DNA of 64,000 bases from Sinohyriopsis cumingii (taxonomy: Eukaryota > Mollusca > Bivalvia > Unionida > Unionidae). This document shows positions 62,868-64,000 of this stretch, piece by piece; position 1 is the first letter of the stretch, and each line of letters begins with the position of its first letter. The notes below the pieces were generated by a model that did not search any database, was not told the origin of the DNA, and saw nothing but the letters and a program-made list of their open reading frames with translations. The DNA lies in NCBI GenBank assembly GCA_028554795.2, contig CM068839.1, forward strand, positions 42,313,006 to 42,377,005, read 5' to 3'. The position numbers and the translations under genes were made by a program.

Positions 62868-63110
62868 GATGCTGATGGTAAACAAAAACACATACAAATT
62901 TTATTTTAAAATAACACGAACGGCAAGGCTGAAGTAACAAAATAGACAAACCCAATTAGAGAAACTCTCGGTCAGTTAGAGGCTTCGGTTTGACATTATT
63001 ACGCTTATATTTTCATTTTCGTATGAAACTTTATGTTTTTTTAAAAGACGCCCCACGAAAAGGTCTATTCACCCTCCCTGCTGCTACATGGAACATACAC
63101 AATAGTAAAA

Positions 63111-63398
63111 ATGAATTTAAACAATCCAGAAGTATACATTGATCTTAAACAAAAATCATGGTTCATGTATTGTACCTATGATGGGCGTGATTTCAGTCTT
63201 GGGTAATTATGTGACAGTGATGTATGGAAAGTATTGTCAGTCGAATTATCATTAAGAACTTATATATGGGGTGTTTCTTTTGATAAATCAGCGATAATAA
63301 AAAGAAAATTTGCAGATAACGGCGCAATGTATATTTCGCTTCATTATATATCACAACGTTGCAAACTAACCTCACATGCTATCTTAAATGTCGATTAA
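63111..63398 (+). pseudogene. Unrecognised 95-codon frame with one in-frame stop
   Basis: ATG at 63111 (MNLNNPEVYIDLKQKSWFM), TAA at 63204-63206, then open again to 63398 (LRTYIWGVSFDKSAIIKRKF). It begins 26 bp outside the inferred Polinton end and could be part of it or a separate relic. Confidence 0.3.
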
Positions 63399-63565
63399 AT
63401 CAACAAACAAAATTACAGAATTTTGTTTATATTTAATTCGACTGTGTTCTGCAAAAAGGAAGAGATACAAATTATATAATTCCACTATGCTTATAACAAC
63501 ATTGGTTGGGGAAAGCGCCTTTAGCAACAAGACCAGGAATTCCCATTTTGTGATACATTGTGCTA

Positions 63566-63570
<5 letters not shown>

Positions 63571-63605
<35 letters not shown>

Positions 63606-63616
63606 AGAGAGAGAGA
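63571..63616. repeat. (GT)n-(GA)n microsatellite
   Basis: GT run joined to a short GA run. The sequence from here to 64000 shows nothing else. Confidence 0.9.
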
Positions 63617-64000
63617 TTCGTGCCAGCACAGAGTGTGGCCATCCATTCATGTTCAAAACCTGTACTGAATAAATGTGAATATATTGTGTTTTTACCAACC
63701 TATTTCCACTCACCCGACTCAGTAATTCCATTAATGCATTCTGCAAGTATGCTCAATTACATGAAAATCGCTTTATTATAAAATGTTGAAAACACGATCG
63801 CTCAAACTTTCATTCACACAAAGCATCTCTGCAATTCTCTAACTCGTAACTCCTCCCACCCCCCACTTCCAAGTCATACATAATGTACACGGCTAGCTCA
63901 ACAGACGTCTACGAGTTATATCCCTTTCTTCTTCGTTCAAACTATGTGAAATCCTAACGAACGGCAAGGTTCTTTTACATTGACTTTTTCATTGGATTTT

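Larger units (their letters stand above)
57473..63085 (-). mobile_element. Shrunken Polinton/Maverick-like element
   Basis: Three minus-strand gene relics lie in a row: a capsid-like gene (62867-61721), a small LTPGQ protein (59271-58945) and a packaging-ATPase start (58114-58000). They are bracketed by a 24-bp inverted motif AGCAGCAGGGAGGGTGAAYA (57473-57496; inverted at 63062-63085). A third copy of its first 16 bp lies at 57698-57713. Polintons are normally 15-20 kb, so most of this one is gone. It also hosts a nested 2.4-kb DNA transposon. Borders are inferred. Confidence 0.5.

Overview
This is a window from an animal nuclear genome. It is AT-rich, has long introns with GT-AG splice sites, and carries very many (TA)n, (CATA)n, (CA)n and (CT)n microsatellites. 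Its mobile elements include a Penelope-like element, a Polinton relic, a Crypton-like recombinase, a non-LTR retrotransposon and tRNA-derived SINEs. The microsatellite style and element mix suggest a mollusc, plausibly a cephalopod (inference from overall appearance, not proven).

One gene on the minus strand fills most of the window, from an initiator ATG at 52417 down past position 1011, with its 3' end outside. I resolved 27 exons by matching splice sites and reading phases. Together they give 3,800 coding bases (about 1,266 residues) with one continuous frame. The product starts with a signal peptide split between exons 1 and 2. Then come nine small cysteine cassettes (29-34 residues), each on its own phase 0-0 exon, and a partial cassette on exon 12. 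These are followed by beta-sandwich-like segments with a VTPINDAP motif, then CGVCGG-type cysteine repeats, then two IPT/TIG-like segments. It looks like a large secreted or extracellular-matrix/adhesion protein; I do not recognise an exact orthologue. The cassette array also contains a dead cassette with an in-frame stop (22600-22698), a faint cassette remnant near 28.55 kb, and a 26-copy, 48-bp minisatellite (about 18.78-20.03 kb). The minisatellite is open in one frame of the gene strand and ends at a consensus phase-0 splice donor.

Mobile elements, left to right: a Penelope-like element (2553-4734, minus) with a hammerhead-ribozyme-like motif near 4925-4952; a 779-bp long-TIR, Mutator-style MITE (23508-24286) beside a decayed Crypton-like tyrosine recombinase (24529-25900); and a 7.5-kb LINE (29641-37180, plus) whose two flanks are a 964-bp direct repeat arranged exactly like a giant target-site duplication. 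A tRNA-derived SINE with a (CA)n tail lies at 46979-47291, with a second 3' copy at 53795-53882.

Upstream of the gene (52.5-64 kb) there are unrecognised broken ORFs, then a shrunken Polinton-like element (about 57473-63085). Nested in it is an apparently intact 2,400-bp DNA transposon (59297-61696) with imperfect TIRs, TTA target duplication, a TATA box and an uninterrupted 562-residue DDE-like protein. No bacterial features, CRISPR arrays or rRNA genes are present. Introns not listed separately hold AT-rich sequence in which I see nothing supportable.
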